Source: CAZSRX01 sp964609675 [NCBI: uncultured Bacteroidota bacterium] (GTDB lineage Bacteria; CLD3; SB21). Taken from it: a stretch of 64,000 nt of DNA. The stretch covers positions 1-64,000 of the forward strand of contig CAZSRX010000023.1 in the NCBI GenBank assembly GCA_964609675.1, read 5' to 3'. The translations under genes and the position numbers were made by a program. Shown piece by piece: positions 62,240 to 64,000 of the stretch (positions are counted from its first letter, which is position 1; each line of letters starts with the position of its first letter). Under the pieces are notes generated by a model. The model was not told the origin of the DNA and ran no database searches. It saw only the letters and a list, made by a program, of their open reading frames with translations.

Positions 62240-62920
62240 ATGAATGACCGAATGGAGAACAAGCTATCGATGTATTTAGCGGTTAAGGAAGTGCTGGAAG
62301 CGCACCGGGAGGTATGGCGCGGGATGCCGGCATTGTCGCGGGCGATCGACCGTTTTTACGAGCAATTGCTGACGCTGAATATCTTACGGGCGGAGCAGGA
62401 GGCGAGTACGAAGGGGGCGGCGATGAGCAAGCGGGACCGGAAGGCGGCTTTGATACGGGCGGCGCTGGCGGTGACGAGCAAGGTGAAGGCGTATGCGCAC
62501 GAGACGGGCAACCGGGAGCTGGCGGAGACGGTGCGGTATTCGAAGAGCGACCTGGAGGATGCCCGGGATACGACGCTGATGAATATTTGCCAGATGCTGT
62601 ACGAGAAGACGGCGCCGCATGTGAAGGCGATGGCGGAGTATCAGCTGACGGATGCGGAGATGAGCGGGTTGCAAGCGGCGACGGCGGCTTATGAAGAGGT
62701 GTTGCAGAAGCCGCGGGAGGCCATCAGCAAGCGGAAATCGAGCGGGCAGGCGCTGACGGCGGCGATGAAGGAGACGGACGCCCTGCTGAAGGGCCGGATT
62801 GACGAATTGGTGAAGACGTTTCGGGAGACGCACGCGGAGGCGGTGCAGACGTATCTGAACGCGCGCCGGATTGTGGAGCATGGCCAGCGGAAAGCCAGTG
62901 CGGCGAAGGGCGAAGCCTAG
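62240..62920 (+). CDS. all-helical protein of unknown function
   Basis: A 226-residue protein, nearly all predicted helix, rich in Ala, Glu, Arg and Lys. Segments such as NKLSMYLAVKEVLEAHREVWRG, YSKSDLEDARDTTLMNIC and LNARRIVEHGQR recall a family of hypothetical proteins I have seen in FCB-group genomes, but this cannot be checked here. AAAGGAG is 8 nt upstream. Codon use is GC-rich like the recombinase. No signal peptide or membrane segment. The role is unknown; location suggests accessory DNA. Confidence 0.75.
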   Translation: MNDRMENKLSMYLAVKEVLEAHREVWRGMPALSRAIDRFYEQLLTLNILRAEQEASTKGAAMSKRDRKAALIRAALAVTSKVKAYAHETGNRELAETVRYSKSDLEDARDTTLMNICQMLYEKTAPHVKAMAEYQLTDAEMSGLQAATAAYEEVLQKPREAISKRKSSGQALTAAMKETDALLKGRIDELVKTFRETHAEAVQTYLNARRIVEHGQRKASAAKGEA

Positions 62921-62993
62921 GCGTCCGGATAAGCTGTACCCGGAGCGGCGAAGAAACCGCCGGCGGTACCCGCGGCGGGGAGGGGCCAACCGG

Positions 62994-63020
62994 CAGGGAC
63001 GGGGAAATACCCCGTCCCTG
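62994..63020 (+). terminator. GC-rich hairpin after the helical protein gene
   Basis: CAGGGACGGGG / CCCCGTCCCTG, an 11-bp perfect stem with AAATA loop, 73 bp after the stop. No T run follows, so termination would need another factor. Confidence 0.6.
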
Positions 63021-63047
63021 TGACGGGCGAAGCCCATGCAAAGGCGC

Positions 63048-63076
63048 TTGACAGTGAGCCCAAAAAATGTTATATT
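63048..63076 (+). promoter_or_regulatory. promoter reading into the cassette-like unit
   Basis: TTGACA (63048-63053), 17-bp spacer, TATATT (63071-63076). It points toward the GIY-YIG-like gene and sits where an integron Pc promoter would sit relative to the first recombination site. Confidence 0.75.
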
Positions 63077-63116
63077 AAACGAAAGTTGTCCAATCTGTTA
63101 TTTTGTTGAGGAAAAA

Positions 63117-63212
63117 ATGCCGGGTAAGCAGAGAAGGCCGGGCGAATTAGACGAAACAGGTTTATTTTTCCATAATTATACGAAGTACGACAAATTTTTC
63201 AAGTACGACTAA
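63117..63212 (+). CDS. possible 31-residue peptide
   Basis: An open frame with GAGGA 4 nt before ATG codes for MPGKQRRPGELDETGLFFHN and eleven further residues (YTKYDKFFKYD) before TAA. It begins 41 bp after the promoter and stops 5 bp before the GTTAGGCG site. It may be a leader peptide or simply the cut-off start of a gene interrupted by insertion of the unit downstream. Confidence 0.35.
   Translation: MPGKQRRPGELDETGLFFHNYTKYDKFFKYD
63183..63209. repeat. direct repeats AAGTACGAC beside the cassette boundary
   Basis: AAGTACGAC occurs at 63183-63191 and 63201-63209, an 18-bp period, just 8 bp before the GTTAGGCG core at 63218. Spacing near a recombination site recalls accessory recombinase sites, but the pair also lies inside the small ORF (KYD repeated), so chance cannot be excluded. 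Confidence 0.4.
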
Positions 63213-63217
63213 TTTGA

Positions 63218-63815
63218 GTTAGGCGCCATTGCCTCATAAAGGAGATCAGCTATGACAAATCATTTAAAGAAATTTAAACCTTTTGGTCCTTATCAGGTTA
63301 ATTATGATAATATGCCTGGCGGTAAACGTATAACAAAAGAGAATATTAAAAATTTCTGGGGAAAAAGTACAGAACTACAAGAAAAAGTTAAAACTAAAAA
63401 GGGCGTTTACATTTTTGGAATGACTGTCTCAAATGGAATTGTACCATGTTATGTCGGGAAAACGGTTAATAACTTTGAAAAAGAGTGCTTTACTGAACGT
63501 AATATAAATATTTATAACGGTGAGATAATACGTTATGAAAGAAATTACAAACCATTTTTATTTTTCTTAGTTTATCAACCACAAAAGAATCAAAAATTAA
63601 CTGATAAGGTCATTCGCGAATTAGAAAATTATCTAATTAACTTAGCAGTTGATAAAAATCCTGATCTTGCAAATACTCGTGGAATCGAAGAAGATGATCG
63701 TTTTGTCATAGCTGATCTAGGAAGTGGTCGTGGTAAAGGAGGTTTAACAAAGCAAGGCAGTTTCTTCAGAAAAATGATGAATTATTAATTATGAGGCAAC
63801 GGCGCCTAACAGGCG
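63218..63815 (+). mobile_element. cassette-like unit bounded by inverted repeats and GTTAGGCG direct repeats
   Basis: The unit starts with GTTAGGCG (63218) and the same 8 bp recur at 63816. Its ends, 63218-63239 and 63789-63810, are inverted repeats matching at 21 of 22 positions. They flank one gene closely: the right repeat begins at the base after the stop codon. GCCTAAC (63804-63810) and GTTAGGC (63218, 63816) fit the integron core consensus RYYYAAC and GTTRRRY. If excised at G^TTAGGC the circle junction would be a 22-bp-stem palindrome with AGGCG loop. The unit is AT-rich against a GC-rich flank. Confidence 0.6.
63252..63788 (+). CDS. GIY-YIG-like nuclease-fold protein in a cassette-like unit
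   Basis: A 178-residue protein. KKGVYIFGMT and, 12 residues on, PCYVGKTVNNF match the GVY / YVG halves of the GIY-YIG fold; the later VIRELENYLI supplies a Glu that could be the metal ligand, and ECFTERNINIYN lies in the place of the usual Arg-containing helix. Residues 140-178 (TRGIEEDDRFVIADLGSGRG) are outside the core. AAAGGAG is 8 nt upstream. Composition is about two-thirds A+T, unlike its neighbours, which suggests recent transfer. It may be a small nuclease with defence, repair or mobility role. Confidence 0.75.
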   Translation: MTNHLKKFKPFGPYQVNYDNMPGGKRITKENIKNFWGKSTELQEKVKTKKGVYIFGMTVSNGIVPCYVGKTVNNFEKECFTERNINIYNGEIIRYERNYKPFLFFLVYQPQKNQKLTDKVIRELENYLINLAVDKNPDLANTRGIEEDDRFVIADLGSGRGKGGLTKQGSFFRKMMNY

Positions 63816-64000
63816 GTTAGGCGTTCGCTCAGTGCCATATGTAAAATAAGGGAAGGATTTAATTTAAAGAGAATAAGTTTTACATTAAATAACAAATTAG
63901 GCACTTCGCACATGCCCGCCGCCTTTCGAATTCTAGTGGCGGCGGTCACGTCGCCTACCCGCGGAACGTTAGCTGACATTGCGGCTCGCAATATAAAATA
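63816..64000. other. right flank of the cassette-like unit, with a second GC hairpin
   Basis: GTTAGGCG (63816-63823) could begin a second unit, but its partner repeat is not within the window. CCGCCGCC (63916-63923) pairs with GGCGGCGG (63938-63945) across a 14-nt loop, and GTTAGC occurs at 63968. No credible gene is seen; the window ends here. Confidence 0.45.

Overview
The window reads as a chromosomal segment of a Gram-negative bacterium of the Fibrobacteres-Chlorobi-Bacteroidetes (FCB) superphylum, probably outside Bacteroidota proper (a Calditrichota, KSB1 or Ignavibacteria-like lineage). Pointers are two secreted proteins ending in a 'YPNPFNPST' / 'GLASGIY'-type C-terminal sorting domain, a PorV/PorQ-family barrel, a TonB-dependent receptor with an N-terminal carboxypeptidase-regulatory-like domain, ThyX, and an LA_2272-type surface repeat protein. 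Clear Shine-Dalgarno sites and several TTGACA-N17-TATAAT-like promoters argue against the Bacteroidota -7/-33 promoter type. The phylum call is inference; no rRNA is present.

Layout. 1-6.6 kb: TetR regulator with a promoter/operator, then a TolC / membrane-fusion / RND efflux operon closed by a strong terminator. 7-20.4 kb: cell-surface region with a lipoprotein, a TonB-dependent receptor, a giant secreted protein, a PorV-like barrel, an Asp-box propeller protein and a secreted metalloprotease. 20.8-26.2 kb: CDF metal exporter, YjbQ, then a transcarboxylase-like set (12S-type carboxyltransferase, cupin, 5S-type carboxyltransferase, biotin carrier). 26.2-28.1 kb: a MarR regulator and an ArsM-ArsN2 fusion sharing a palindromic operator. 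28.3-33.9 kb: hemerythrin, B12-radical SAM protein, POT transporter, ThyX. 34.3-38.5 kb: LytTR response regulator, a beta-helix/transmembrane/J-domain fusion, a Mut7-C RNase and a small membrane protein. 38.5-45.6 kb: methyl-cycle region in which methionine synthase is split into an N-terminal module (Hcy+folate) and, on the other strand, a C-terminal module (cobalamin+activation) carrying an inserted DinB-like domain; adenosylhomocysteinase and tRNA-Gly(CCC) lie between them. 45.7-49.2 kb: DUF1015, SerA, SerC. 49.4-60.2 kb: WD40 protein, an M1 peptidase fused to an outer-membrane barrel, STAS protein, nicotinamide-riboside-kinase-like protein overlapping a macrodomain protein, an unknown barrel, an unknown 283-residue protein and a solenoid surface protein. 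60.7-64 kb: a GC-rich accessory segment with a tyrosine recombinase and a helical protein of unknown function, then an AT-rich one-gene unit (GIY-YIG-like protein) bounded by 22-bp inverted repeats and GTTAGGCG direct repeats that resembles an integron cassette.

How genes work together. SerA/SerC feed serine and one-carbon units, split MetH regenerates methionine, and AhcY removes S-adenosylhomocysteine, so 38.8-49.2 kb looks like a serine/one-carbon/methyl-cycle neighbourhood. The carboxyltransferase set probably links pyruvate/oxaloacetate with propionyl/methylmalonyl-CoA. The most unusual items are the cassette-like unit at 63.2-63.8 kb, the J-domain fusion, the M1-barrel fusion, the DinB-bearing MetH half and the ArsM-ArsN2 fusion.
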